Shown here: positions 18,230 to 27,938 of the stretch, in pieces
Layout of the letters: each line of letters starts with the position of its first letter
Numbering within the stretch: the stretch's first letter is position 1
Source: Draconibacterium sp.
GTDB lineage: Bacteria > Bacteroidota > Bacteroidia > Bacteroidales > Prolixibacteraceae
Direction: 5' to 3'
Length of the DNA: 62,937 bases
NCBI GenBank assembly: GCA_011620585.1
Contig: WOYV01000038.1
Location: 1-62,937 of the forward strand
The notes under the pieces: generated by a model
Told to the model about the DNA's origin: nothing
Database searches by the model: none
What the model saw: the letters and a program-made list of their open reading frames with translations, nothing else
Position numbers and translations under genes: made by a program

Positions 18230-19672
18230 TTACGACAGATTATTTATCAAATCCACTTTCCCTTCGTTAACCAGTTTTAGAATCAGTTCGCCAAACAAAG
18301 TATTTGCCCAAGCAAACCAACTGCGTGTAAAGTTTGTCAGATCGTCTTTATGGAAAGTTTCATGCATAAATCCGGTATCTGCATCGGTATCACGTAAAGT
18401 TCTGATGCACCACGCGATTTCTGTATCATCAGTACTGGTCATCGCCCGCATAATAATACTCATTGGCCAAACCATATCGTAACCAACATGAGGACCGCCA
18501 ATACCTTCCGCTGCTTTTCCTTTAAAGAAATATGGATTATCCTCACTCCAAACCAATTTTCGTGTATTTTGGTACACTTTGTCTTTTCGATCGATTAAAC
18601 CCAAATACGGCAAGGCCAACAAACTAGGCACATTGGCATCGTCCATAAACGTATGGTTTCCAAAACCGTCTGCTTCAAATGCGTATACTTTACCATATTT
18701 TTTATGATCAACAATTGCGTATTCCTTAATTGCTGCATCTACTTCTTTCGACAAAGCCAAACATTCTTTTGAAAAGGTCTTATCACCCGTAACTTCGTTG
18801 CTAATCTCTGCCAATTGTTTCAATGACACAACGGCAAATATATTTGAAGGAATTAAAAAGCCGTAAGTCGTAGCATCATCTGATGGACGGAAGGTTGAGT
18901 TGATCAGCCCTACGGATTTTAGTGGGCGACCATACCCATGATTTGCTACAGTATCTAACTGCTGAGCTGTTTCTCTCTGAAATTTATAAGGACCCAAGCC
19001 ATCTTTACGTTGCTGTTCCTTAAATGTTTTTACGATTAACGCTGCTGCTTTCTGCCAGTCGGCATCAAAAACACTCTTGTCGCCGGTAGTCTGCCAATAA
19101 TTGTAGGCCAAACGAACAGTATAACATAAAGAATCAATTTCCCATTTGCGTTCATGCAAACCCGGTTTCATATCAGTCAGGTCACTCATCCAATGCACTT
19201 CTTCTTCCTTCGTTTTATTAAAAGCATTGGCATAACGATCGAGCAAAACACATTGTGTTTGACGGTTAACCACGCCGGCCAACAACGACTGCAATTTAGT
19301 ATCTTTATTTACCAAAGGTAAATAAGGCCATACCTGTGCTGTGGAATCCCGCAACCACATTGCATGAATATCACCTGTAATTACAAATGTATCTGGTTTA
19401 CCATTCACCTTCTCGTATTCAACAGTTGTATCAAGGGTGTTTGGGAAGCAGTTTTCGAACATCCACGCCAGTTTCGGATCTTTTATTTTTGCTTTGGCAC
19501 CAACAATTGCTTCTTCAACTGCTTTCGACACAAAATTTCGATTGCTTACTGAAGGGCGATTGGTAAGGTAGTTTTTTCTACCCGATTTAGCCATTACAGC
19601 TGAACCTCCGGCAATTCCAATTCCGGCAACTGTTAATGCACTTGTTTTTATAAAATCTCTTCTGGTATTCAT
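18230..19672 (-). CDS. GH125 exo-alpha-1,6-mannosidase
   Basis: GH125 enzymes are metal-independent inverting exo-alpha-1,6-mannosidases that trim backbone-derived manno-oligosaccharides. The 480-residue protein shows the family signature DIHAMWLRDSTAQVWPYLPL near residue 102 and the C-terminal RSWFAWANTLFGELI. The N-terminus carries a twin-arginine motif (TRRDFIKTSA) followed by a hydrophobic segment with an Ala-Val-Met-Ala end near residue 29, so it is probably exported folded by Tat to the periplasm. It is the last gene of PUL1, 30 bp after GH92. Confidence 0.93.
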   Translation of the reverse strand: MNTRRDFIKTSALTVAGIGIAGGSAVMAKSGRKNYLTNRPSVSNRNFVSKAVEEAIVGAKAKIKDPKLAWMFENCFPNTLDTTVEYEKVNGKPDTFVITGDIHAMWLRDSTAQVWPYLPLVNKDTKLQSLLAGVVNRQTQCVLLDRYANAFNKTKEEEVHWMSDLTDMKPGLHERKWEIDSLCYTVRLAYNYWQTTGDKSVFDADWQKAAALIVKTFKEQQRKDGLGPYKFQRETAQQLDTVANHGYGRPLKSVGLINSTFRPSDDATTYGFLIPSNIFAVVSLKQLAEISNEVTGDKTFSKECLALSKEVDAAIKEYAIVDHKKYGKVYAFEADGFGNHTFMDDANVPSLLALPYLGLIDRKDKVYQNTRKLVWSEDNPYFFKGKAAEGIGGPHVGYDMVWPMSIIMRAMTSTDDTEIAWCIRTLRDTDADTGFMHETFHKDDLTNFTRSWFAWANTLFGELILKLVNEGKVDLINNLS

Positions 19673-19702
19673 TGTTATAGGTTTTAATTTTTGATGATCG
19701 TT

Positions 19703-21886
19703 TTATTCGGTTAAAATTATTAATTCTTTGCCGTTTTTGAGTTGGTCGTGCGACACAAAATAGCCCTCAACGCGGGTTCCATCAATTGTGAGCCCGGTAA
19801 TTTTCCTGCCAGCATTATTTTTGGTAATAGTAAATTCCGATTGTTTCCCCAAATCCAGTTTCACGGAATTGAACAACGGAACCGAAACAATGTATTCAGC
19901 ATTGGCCGGAGAATAGGGATAAATACCCATGGCTGCAAATACATACCAGGCCGACATTTCTCCGGCGTCGTCCATTCCACACAGCGCATTTCCCCACTCG
20001 CCAATTCCGTAAAAACGATTCATAATACTGTCGAGGTACAGTTGCGATTTTTCCTGTTTGCCGATAAATGTATATAAATACGGGGAGCTATGATCGGGCT
20101 GATTTCCGTGGCAATACTGCCCAATAAATGATGAAACATTCCGGGCAATGTAATTTGCATTCCATGGTACAGAGAAAAGAGAGTCGAGTTTTTCCTCGAA
20201 TTCAGCTTCATTTTTGTATAAGCCAATCAAACCTTTTGTGTCGTGAGGCGCAAAGAATGTCGATTGCCAGGCGTTGGCTTCGCGGTACATGTATTCGTAA
20301 TACGGGTATTCGGGATTGAAATTAGTTACCCAATCGCCGTTTTCCAATTTTCCGCGCATCAATCCGGTAGACGGATCGAACAGGTTTTTGTAGTTCGAAG
20401 TGCGCTTCATCAGCATCTCGTAATCATCTGTTTTATTCAGTTCTTTTGCAAGAAGTGCCACCGCATAATCGTCGTAAGCAAATTCCAGTGTTTTGGTAAC
20501 CCCTGCTTTTGCCTTTGTTTCAACCTGAGGATTTTCTATGCCTGGCGTTGAGATGTATCCTTTCTTGATATATTCGGCAATGTGCGGACGTGTACCACCT
20601 TCTTTTGTTGCATTATTCAGAAGTAGCTGGTAAGCGCTTTCAATATTATAATTACGAATGCCACGTAAATACGAACCGGAGATAAAGGGGGCAGCATGAT
20701 CGCCATGAAAAAAGGTAGGCATAAAACCTGTCTTCTCACCTTTGTCTATCAATGATTGAATTACATCGGCCGTAACATCGGGCGACAACATTCCGAGCAA
20801 GACCAACTTATTACGGTAAGTATCCCAAAGCGATGGATTTGTATAATACCGGAAACCTTTATTTACGACTTCCCCACTCACATCAGTGAAATCGCCATTA
20901 ACATCGCTGCGAAGTGCCGGCCACAAAAAAGAGCGATAAAGTGATGAATAAAAAAGTTCTTTCTGGCGTTCGGTACCCCCGGTAACTTTTATTTTCGACA
21001 GCAGCTTTTCCCAGGTTTCTGAGGCGTCGGTTTTGACTTCGTCGAAACTTTTACCCGAAAGTTCTGCTTGCAGATTTTGTTTTGCATTTTCGATGCTCAC
21101 AAACGACAGTGCTATTTTTAATTCAAGCGGCTCGTCAGAACCTTCTTTTTCAAAGGAAACAACGGCGATAGAATTTCGTCTTTCGCCGCTTGTTTCCAGG
21201 TTTACTATTGTCCGGTTGGTTTCGGCATAGAAATATATTTTTTCTCCGGTTTGCTGATATCCCTTAAAGACATTGTTTCCTTCTTGCTCAATGTGCCAGT
21301 CGCGAACCCTTTCGTTTGATCGCGAAAGATTTAGAATCAATTTTTGGGGCTTATCAGCCGGATATTGGTATTTATGAAAACCACAATGCAAGGTACTGGT
21401 GAGTTCCGCATTAATGCCGTATCGATCGAGCTTAACCTGATAGAATCCTGGTTCAGCCGATTCATTTTCGTGGCGGAATTTTGATCCAAAATCATTCACA
21501 TTAAAATTGTCGGTAACGGGAAGAATTGGTATTTGACATAAATTCCAATGCCCTTTATTTGTGTGGGTAAAAGCCAATATAACGTTATCCTCATACTCAT
21601 ATCCGGCTCCACTTCGCCACTCGGTAATCGGACTAAGTTGTACCATCGCATTTGGAACCGATGCACCTGGGTAAGTTAATCCGGCCCACACACGCCAGTC
21701 TTTTGGCGGGGTGTACCCAACAATCCTACTGTCCTGCAGCGGAGCTGTTCCCAGAAAAGTATTGACGTAATTAGTAAGCTTCCCTGATTTCTCAGGGCTT
21801 GCGCTGTTACTGGCTGTATTGCAGCCTGCCATTGTAACAAGGAGTGTAAATAAAAGAATTGTTCGTATCATTTTTAGTTGGTTCAA
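19703..21886 (-). CDS. GH92 alpha-mannosidase, lipoprotein
   Basis: GH92 enzymes are calcium-dependent inverting exo-alpha-mannosidases (alpha-1,2, 1,3, 1,4 or 1,6) that strip mannan side chains. The 727-residue protein has a lipoprotein signal (VTMAGC, Cys near 22), the N-terminal sandwich motif FLGTAP...YPGASVPNAMVQLSP and the catalytic-domain signature CGMDDAGEMSAWYVFAAMGIYP near residue 640. Linkage specificity cannot be read from sequence. It lies 18 bp downstream of the LamG/GH76-like gene. Confidence 0.93.
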   Translation of the reverse strand: MNQLKMIRTILLFTLLVTMAGCNTASNSASPEKSGKLTNYVNTFLGTAPLQDSRIVGYTPPKDWRVWAGLTYPGASVPNAMVQLSPITEWRSGAGYEYEDNVILAFTHTNKGHWNLCQIPILPVTDNFNVNDFGSKFRHENESAEPGFYQVKLDRYGINAELTSTLHCGFHKYQYPADKPQKLILNLSRSNERVRDWHIEQEGNNVFKGYQQTGEKIYFYAETNRTIVNLETSGERRNSIAVVSFEKEGSDEPLELKIALSFVSIENAKQNLQAELSGKSFDEVKTDASETWEKLLSKIKVTGGTERQKELFYSSLYRSFLWPALRSDVNGDFTDVSGEVVNKGFRYYTNPSLWDTYRNKLVLLGMLSPDVTADVIQSLIDKGEKTGFMPTFFHGDHAAPFISGSYLRGIRNYNIESAYQLLLNNATKEGGTRPHIAEYIKKGYISTPGIENPQVETKAKAGVTKTLEFAYDDYAVALLAKELNKTDDYEMLMKRTSNYKNLFDPSTGLMRGKLENGDWVTNFNPEYPYYEYMYREANAWQSTFFAPHDTKGLIGLYKNEAEFEEKLDSLFSVPWNANYIARNVSSFIGQYCHGNQPDHSSPYLYTFIGKQEKSQLYLDSIMNRFYGIGEWGNALCGMDDAGEMSAWYVFAAMGIYPYSPANAEYIVSVPLFNSVKLDLGKQSEFTITKNNAGRKITGLTIDGTRVEGYFVSHDQLKNGKELIILTE

Positions 21887-21904
21887 GTTTTAATGTATTC
21901 TATT

Positions 21905-24316
21905 TTAGTGTATTAAGATTTTTGCCGGGTATGTTTTTCCAGCAGAAATAAGCTTAATGAAATACATTCCGGGGGAGCTTGTTTCGGGCCGAAAATATAC
22001 TTTCCCATCCGCAGTAAGCTGTATCGCATTGTGCTGTTGAATTAGTTTCCCTGACTGGTTATAAAAATAAATATCGCAGAATATGTCTTTTTTGCCGGGT
22101 ACTTGAATGCTAATTTCCTCACCTGACAAAGCCGGATTTGGAAACACAGTTAAACTTTGTTTTTCCAAGGCAATTTCAATGTCGTAGATAGCTGTCACAG
22201 GGTTAATCGAATTATAAGCCACATTCATAAAAGAAGAGGCTGCTGCAGCCTGTCCCATCATACCAATTTCAGAAGGATTTTCACTTGTTCTATACAAGTT
22301 CCATTTTCCTTCAGCATCCAAATAACTACTGGCATAGTAGCCCCTTTTATCGCGATTGTGGGTACTTAAAAAATCCATGATGTCGGCTGCAATCGTAAAA
22401 AACTCCTCATCTGTGGTTTCGCGGTACATATCGAGCAAAGCATCAATCATATCATCACCACCCCAGAAAGAGATTTCGCTAAGGCCCTGACTGGGTGTGT
22501 ACCATTGATCGATACCACTGTTCATCATTTCGTAGGCATCATCGAGGTATTTTTGTTCATTAGTAAGCTGATACAAAAGAATTGCATTTTGAATTACAAC
22601 GGTTGTTTGGTAGGCACGATAACCACCGCCCCAAACCGAGTTTCCGTTAACGGTGCCATTTAAGGACCAACTCCCGTTTTGGTAATAACTCGCCTGATTA
22701 AACAATTTGGTGTTTGAATCTTTAATTTTTACCGACAAATCGTTCTCCAGCTCATAATAAGTCAGTGCTTCGTTAAAGTATCGGGTTTCATTGCTTACCT
22801 GGTACAATTTGGCCGCAGTGTAACTGGTGTAATTCACCGACATGGAAAATAACATTTCAAATCCCAGCTGATCTTCGTGCTGCGGAATGGCATATCTACT
22901 GTCGCGAATGCCGTTGTTAAACTCATAGGCAATTTTCAGGTTTTCAAGCGTGGTACTATCCTGCTCAAGATCGTAGATCATACAGAAAGGCATCATTAGC
23001 TGTCCGTTATCATCGTAAAAACGTGTTCCGGTATTCCCCGGCAGCACTGCATAACCAGTTCTTCCCGCTTTTGTTACCTTGTATTGTTCGATGGCAGCCA
23101 GGTAATCAAAAAGTAGCTTTTCGTATTTTTCAGGATTTAGTCTCCAGGCGCTTGTTAATGCGCGCAACATATGCGAGGCCGGCCAAACAAAGCTGGTTCC
23201 CTGTATAAAATTTGATGACGCATCGATCGATTCAGCATACAAACCATTGCTTTTATTGTAAAACTCATCGTGAACCTGATCCAGCAATTTTTCACCAAAA
23301 TATTGGTACTTATTGTTGTATAAATCAATCGGCACTTTAGCGTTCAACTTTTCTCCGCCGGCTGTTTCAGCCATAAAAAATACAGTATCGTTTCGGTAAT
23401 TTGCGGTTTGTGGTTCAAAAATTAAATAAGCTGAATAGTCATCAACAACCTTAAATGTAACCTCCCCAATTGTGGCTGAACTTAGTTTCCAATCAGAGAT
23501 TTGTTCACCGGACACGCGAACCAAAACGGAATCTTTTCCACTATTCAGGATTTTCAGGCTTCCGTTCACCTGAATATTATTTTTCTGAACCCATTCTGTT
23601 CCCGCTCCTCTTTTAAGATTGTACCGAGTGGTAAGGTCGAGAACAGAATCGCCATGCCCTTCGTTCAGCAGCCAGTTGGCTGCCAATCCCTCCTCACTGC
23701 CGTTGAGTTGAATGTCTTTATTCGAATATATTTCTTCTTCTGTTCGAGCTGTATTCCAAATTCTGAGATCGAATAATTTTCCATCCAAACGGCGGTCTTT
23801 CCACATGGAGCCTTCACACATAAAAACGTGAGTTCCGGATGCAATCATTGGCGTGCTCAAGGTACCGCTCGCAACCGGAGTGTCATCAACATATAACTTT
23901 ACTTCTTGATTGCCTGCATTCATGGTTATGGCAACATGTTGCCATGTATTGAGTTTAATCACACCAGCAGTGCTATTAAACGACTCCCAATCACCTGTTC
24001 CGACATTCATTTCCAACTTTCCATCCGCCGAAAAGCGAAAAGCAAATCCTACAGAACCAGAAGTGCTGTTCCAGGATTCATCAGCCAATATGTAATTTCC
24101 CGACCAACTGTCGACATACATCCAGGTTTCAACGGTAAAATCGCCGGAGATATATTCATAAAAAGTTCCACAATCGATATAACTTTCGGGGTCTGAAGTA
24201 TTGAACTTTAAAACAGACGACTGACCTTTAGAAGCGACTGAAAATAAACTAAATACAAGGGAAGCAATTCCAATTATTATTGACCTTCTGTTCTGTTTTG
24301 TTATATTCTTAATCAT
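21905..24316 (-). CDS. Secreted LamG + GH76-like protein with T9SS sorting domain
   Basis: About 803 residues. In order: a signal peptide ending in SKGQ near 32; a LamG/concanavalin-like jelly roll (about 35-220, with FTVETWMYVD and WQHVAITMNAGNQEVKLYVD); a small beta region; an (alpha/alpha)-barrel domain (about 340-710) with WPASHMLRAL, a YDDN motif aligning with the GH76 catalytic Asp pair, and WGGGYRAYQT; then a type A T9SS C-terminal domain (VFPNPALSGEEI... GMYFIKLI). I infer an outer-surface alpha-mannan endo-enzyme diverged from GH76. The start at 24316 is chosen because it gives a normal signal peptide and leaves 10 bp after the preceding gene. Confidence 0.75.
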   Translation of the reverse strand: MIKNITKQNRRSIIIGIASLVFSLFSVASKGQSSVLKFNTSDPESYIDCGTFYEYISGDFTVETWMYVDSWSGNYILADESWNSTSGSVGFAFRFSADGKLEMNVGTGDWESFNSTAGVIKLNTWQHVAITMNAGNQEVKLYVDDTPVASGTLSTPMIASGTHVFMCEGSMWKDRRLDGKLFDLRIWNTARTEEEIYSNKDIQLNGSEEGLAANWLLNEGHGDSVLDLTTRYNLKRGAGTEWVQKNNIQVNGSLKILNSGKDSVLVRVSGEQISDWKLSSATIGEVTFKVVDDYSAYLIFEPQTANYRNDTVFFMAETAGGEKLNAKVPIDLYNNKYQYFGEKLLDQVHDEFYNKSNGLYAESIDASSNFIQGTSFVWPASHMLRALTSAWRLNPEKYEKLLFDYLAAIEQYKVTKAGRTGYAVLPGNTGTRFYDDNGQLMMPFCMIYDLEQDSTTLENLKIAYEFNNGIRDSRYAIPQHEDQLGFEMLFSMSVNYTSYTAAKLYQVSNETRYFNEALTYYELENDLSVKIKDSNTKLFNQASYYQNGSWSLNGTVNGNSVWGGGYRAYQTTVVIQNAILLYQLTNEQKYLDDAYEMMNSGIDQWYTPSQGLSEISFWGGDDMIDALLDMYRETTDEEFFTIAADIMDFLSTHNRDKRGYYASSYLDAEGKWNLYRTSENPSEIGMMGQAAAASSFMNVAYNSINPVTAIYDIEIALEKQSLTVFPNPALSGEEISIQVPGKKDIFCDIYFYNQSGKLIQQHNAIQLTADGKVYFRPETSSPGMYFIKLISAGKTYPAKILIH

Positions 24317-24326
24317 GTTGAGTGAC

Positions 24327-25493
24327 TTATTTTGAGTCATCAGAAATTTTGTAGGCATCAATTAAAGACTGAGCTTCTTCAGTAGTAATTTTTGTGACAC
24401 AACCGTGTCGGGCATCAGCCGGAAAATTCACGTCTTCTTCCACTTTCCAGTTAAGTAAGTCGGGCGAATACGAGGATCCAAAACGATTTGTCATACAATA
24501 ATCGTAATACAATATCCAGCCCGGTTTAACGGGATCTTTTATAATGGTTGGCCCTTCGGTGATTACCGGTACAATCTGCCCCTGGTTCAAGTATCCGTCA
24601 ATAATATTATAAGGCCCTTCTAGGTTCGCCGAAGTTGCTACCCTGATGGCACGTCGTTCGCCGGTTTTTGCACCGAATTCTTCTTCTTTATGAAAAAGAT
24701 AATACGTATTGTCGTGTTTTAGTAAAGTGCCGTCGATAACTGAGTACGAAGGTTCGAAAAATACCTTTGCCGGTGTAAAATTTTTCCAGTCATTGGTTCT
24801 TGAAAACCAAAGCTTGCTCTCTTTCCAGCCCGCATCTTTAAACGAGGATGACCAGATTAATACATATTCTTCGTTCTCTTCGTCGTAAAACCATTCAGGT
24901 GCCCAAATGTTACGGGCAAGAATATTTCCGGATTCGTCGAGTACATCTTTCATTAATGGAAGCGTTCCTTCCACCTTCCAGTGAATCAAATCATCGGAGG
25001 TAAAAAACAAACATCCCGGCCCTGTTTTTTTTCGGTCATAGTCCTTTTCTGTTCCAGTTGACAGAACACGCCACTTTCCGTCCGGTCCGCGACGAACATA
25101 AGGGTCGCGCATCCAGTGGTCCCAAATGGGTTGATTATCGTTTAGCGGAAACCAATGCCGCCCATCGTTTGATAAAGCTACATGTAACTTTGCTACTAAC
25201 ATTGGGTCGGGTAACGGAACTTCGATCGTATTACCGTCTTCATCAATCTCAATTCGGGTGGGATAACGTTGCCTGAAATAGGTGAGCATAAAAATTGCTT
25301 CGCCATCTTCAACTTGCAATTTATCAGTGCTTTTAAATGGTTGTAACTGCCTATTCTTTTCGTGCGAAGCTGCAGAGATGCAAAATGCATTTACAAGCAC
25401 CAATAAAAGCAAAGCCTTTGCATACGGATATTTTAGCTTCCCGTATCGCCTGGTTATTAAAATCAACTTAAATAAGAAGCCAGGTTCTTTCAT
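24327..25493 (-). CDS. GH43-like five-bladed beta-propeller glycosidase
   Basis: A 388-residue exported protein with propeller-type repeats and the three acidic residues expected for GH43: Asp in WMRDPYVRR, Asp in SVIDGTLLK and Glu in VITEGPTII. A hydrophobic export segment lies near residues 26-42 with an unusually long basic stretch before it, so the true start may be downstream. GH43 enzymes usually act on arabinosides, xylosides or galactosides, so its presence in an alpha-mannan locus is atypical and suggests a decorated mannan. Linkage is unknown. Confidence 0.72.
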   Translation of the reverse strand: MKEPGFLFKLILITRRYGKLKYPYAKALLLLVLVNAFCISAASHEKNRQLQPFKSTDKLQVEDGEAIFMLTYFRQRYPTRIEIDEDGNTIEVPLPDPMLVAKLHVALSNDGRHWFPLNDNQPIWDHWMRDPYVRRGPDGKWRVLSTGTEKDYDRKKTGPGCLFFTSDDLIHWKVEGTLPLMKDVLDESGNILARNIWAPEWFYDEENEEYVLIWSSSFKDAGWKESKLWFSRTNDWKNFTPAKVFFEPSYSVIDGTLLKHDNTYYLFHKEEEFGAKTGERRAIRVATSANLEGPYNIIDGYLNQGQIVPVITEGPTIIKDPVKPGWILYYDYCMTNRFGSSYSPDLLNWKVEEDVNFPADARHGCVTKITTEEAQSLIDAYKISDDSK

Positions 25494-25529
25494 TTGAAAT
25501 TAGTCTTCGATTCAGGAAGTACGCTTCGT

Positions 25530-26675
25530 TTAGTTCGTAATCAAACTTTCCGCTTCAAGTAAGGCGGCTGCCTCAATTAACATGGCACCGCTGGTTTGTG
25601 TGGTCAAATCGCTCGTAGTTCCAGGTTTGTTTTTCCAGTAAGGTCCGAATAATAAAGTATTCTTATCCGTACCTGTTTTCCAGAGTGTTTCGGCGTTATA
25701 TTTTAGAAATTGGAGGTAACGGTTACGTGTACCATCTGATAAATCGGGCTGCAGAATCAGCTGGGTGAAATACCTTACAAATATTCCTTTAAAAAGCCCA
25801 CCGTCACCATTTCCCTCATCTTTTAATAAGCGGTCGTTACTGTTTACCAAAGCGTTAAGTGTATGATCGGCCGCTTTTTGGGCATCGTTTAAGTAACTTT
25901 TTTCGCCTGTTATTTTGTACAATTCAAGTGCAGAGCCAAGAAATGTTCCCTGATTATAGGTAAAAATCCAGGCTTTTTGGGTTTCTCCGGTACGACTATT
26001 AATGTTATCGTATACTGCTCCGTTGGCAGGATTAAAAAGGTATTCTTTTTCCCAGTCGTAAATTTTAATTGCCCATTCTTTATCGGTGCCGTCGCCAAAC
26101 TGCTGATAAAGTCGAGCCGCTAATATGCATGCAGGCCCATTCGAACACGCATTTTTGCTGTAAGGTTGATCTTTTTTCCAGGAAATGCCACCACCAGCAT
26201 TGTCGTTCCAACCGGTTTTTATGTCATTCCAAACCGAAATGGCAGCTGTTTTATAGCGTTCCTGATTGCTTGCGTTATAGGCACGCAACATAACCAGGGC
26301 ATTCCACTCCATATCGTCGTAATAAACATTAAAAAATGAATTCCCATTCTTTGCTTTTACACCTTCGTACCAATCGTTTATGGTGGTCAGGTATAAATTA
26401 TCGCCTGTTCTTTCGTAGGCATCAACGACGACATCCAATGCATGCGCCTGCGGCCAGTAGTGGAAATCGGTATTGTTCAGGTTGTTGTATTGGAAATATG
26501 CTTCAGCAGGATTCCAGTATGAATAAATAAACGACGAACTGCTGCTATCAGCGGCTGCAGCCCAGTTTATTGTGGCTTCTTTACCTACCTCATTCCCCGG
26601 ATCAATTTCATCCTTCTCACACGCCTGAAAAATAACCAGGCTTACCACCATTAAAATAATCAGTTTCTTATTCAT
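25530..26675 (-). CDS. GH76 endo-alpha-1,6-mannanase, lipoprotein
   Basis: GH76 enzymes hydrolyse the alpha-1,6-mannan backbone with retention. The 381-residue protein has a lipoprotein signal (VIFQAC, Cys19), the catalytic Asp pair at residues 120-121 in YYDDMEWNAL, and the family block GGGISWKKDQPYSKNACSNG near residue 160. As a lipoprotein it may sit at the outer surface or face the periplasm. It is the first gene after the susCDE terminator at 26687-26728. Confidence 0.93.
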   Translation of the reverse strand: MNKKLIILMVVSLVIFQACEKDEIDPGNEVGKEATINWAAAADSSSSSFIYSYWNPAEAYFQYNNLNNTDFHYWPQAHALDVVVDAYERTGDNLYLTTINDWYEGVKAKNGNSFFNVYYDDMEWNALVMLRAYNASNQERYKTAAISVWNDIKTGWNDNAGGGISWKKDQPYSKNACSNGPACILAARLYQQFGDGTDKEWAIKIYDWEKEYLFNPANGAVYDNINSRTGETQKAWIFTYNQGTFLGSALELYKITGEKSYLNDAQKAADHTLNALVNSNDRLLKDEGNGDGGLFKGIFVRYFTQLILQPDLSDGTRNRYLQFLKYNAETLWKTGTDKNTLLFGPYWKNKPGTTSDLTTQTSGAMLIEAAALLEAESLITN

Positions 26676-26686
26676 TCTTCGCCTGC

Positions 26687-26728
26687 AAAAAAAAAAGAAA
26701 CTGAGACAGGGTGTCCCCTGCCCCAGTT
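26687..26728 (-). terminator. Intercistronic terminator between susE-like gene and GH76
   Basis: On the minus strand a 13-bp stem (AACTGGGGCAGGG with CCCTGTCTCAGTT, two G-U wobbles, loop GACA) is followed by TC and about ten T. It lies 16 bp after the susE-like stop and 11 bp before the GH76 start, inside the operon, and would lower expression of the enzymes relative to the binding proteins. Confidence 0.85.
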
Positions 26729-26744
26729 CTACCTTAACTCTATT

Positions 26745-27884
26745 CTATTGATCACCTACTTTAATAACATTGTGTGTGTATGGCCCTTCTGCCCAGAAAT
26801 AGGCAATTACATCGATGTAGGCCATATCCATAATACCGTCAAATTTCCATTTGTCATCCCATCTCGATTCAGGAACTACTGTCATATAATAGTATTCTTC
26901 GTTTCCTGATGGACGGCCATCGGTAGGATTCAGCGTACCCCACCATTCGTAAGCATCGTTACCTTCGGCATCTTTAATGGTCATTCTGAACTTGTAACGT
27001 TCATCACGTCCCCAACCTTCCTGCTTGAATTCAAGCGGCTGGTTGCTAGCTTTGAAAATACCTCCGCCCTGGTACTCTAACGAGAACAGGAACTCATCGG
27101 TTGGTGCAAAATGCAACTGGAGGTCAACAATCTCAGTCATCACAGTTGAACCAACATTAAAGTCGATATTGATCCGGTAAACGGCTGTTTTATCAACTGT
27201 ACCTGTTGATACACCTTCTTTAATTACACCGTTTTCAATATAAAACTGACGTGTATCTCCAGAATTTGCATCGGTAAAATAGTAGGCTTGTCCAGCTGTA
27301 AGTTTGGTGTAAATTTCAAACTCGCCCGGAGCAATTCCTTTCATAATACTTGCACTGGCCAAGTCGCTACCACCTTCCGATCCGGCTCCTGTAACATAAA
27401 CATCAACAGGAACATCAGCAAAACCTGCCAATCGTGTAATTTCCATTGTGCGCACTTCCTCTCCTTTCAGATCGTTAATTCCTTTTGAAGAAAAAATAGT
27501 CCAGATGATTTTTCCGGTTTCAGCCGAACCAATACCGGCCAATGCACCAATTTTATTTAATTGTTTGTGCGTGATTGTCGCATGATTGTATCCGCCATTA
27601 TTATCCGAGGCCATTCTGTAAATCGGTGCTGAGAAATCGCCACCTTCAACATCAAAAGCCACCTCGTAAAGTACCATTCCACTGTCTTCAGCTTTTGCGG
27701 GCTCCCACTCGAAATATACGGAAGCAGAAGCCGACGTTTGTAGAATAATAGACGCATTGTTAGCAGGTTCGTACAAGGTTTGTACGGCAGTTACACGGGT
27801 ATCTCTTAGGCTATCTTCTTCACAACCTACAATAGCTAAAAGTAAAGAAGACAATATTGCTAATTTTATAAATAGTGTTTTCAT
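26745..27884 (-). CDS. SusE-like outer surface glycan-binding lipoprotein
   Basis: A 379-residue lipoprotein: signal ending in LLAIVGC with Cys20, an N-terminal Ig-like SusE domain (VQTLYEPANNASIILQ... VYFEWEPAKAEDSGMVLYEVAFD), then two tandem beta-sandwich domains ending in PYTHNVIKV. SusE/SusF-type proteins bind the polysaccharide at the cell surface and are not enzymes. I start it at the ATG at 27884, which gives a proper lipoprotein signal; the open frame extends to 27932 with a lysine-rich non-signal stretch. It follows susD. Confidence 0.85.
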   Translation of the reverse strand: MKTLFIKLAILSSLLLAIVGCEEDSLRDTRVTAVQTLYEPANNASIILQTSASASVYFEWEPAKAEDSGMVLYEVAFDVEGGDFSAPIYRMASDNNGGYNHATITHKQLNKIGALAGIGSAETGKIIWTIFSSKGINDLKGEEVRTMEITRLAGFADVPVDVYVTGAGSEGGSDLASASIMKGIAPGEFEIYTKLTAGQAYYFTDANSGDTRQFYIENGVIKEGVSTGTVDKTAVYRINIDFNVGSTVMTEIVDLQLHFAPTDEFLFSLEYQGGGIFKASNQPLEFKQEGWGRDERYKFRMTIKDAEGNDAYEWWGTLNPTDGRPSGNEEYYYMTVVPESRWDDKWKFDGIMDMAYIDVIAYFWAEGPYTHNVIKVGDQ

Positions 27885-27938
27885 AATCGATTTATGTTTG
27901 TGTTTTTTATTCATCTTATTAAAATTGTTCACTTAAAA

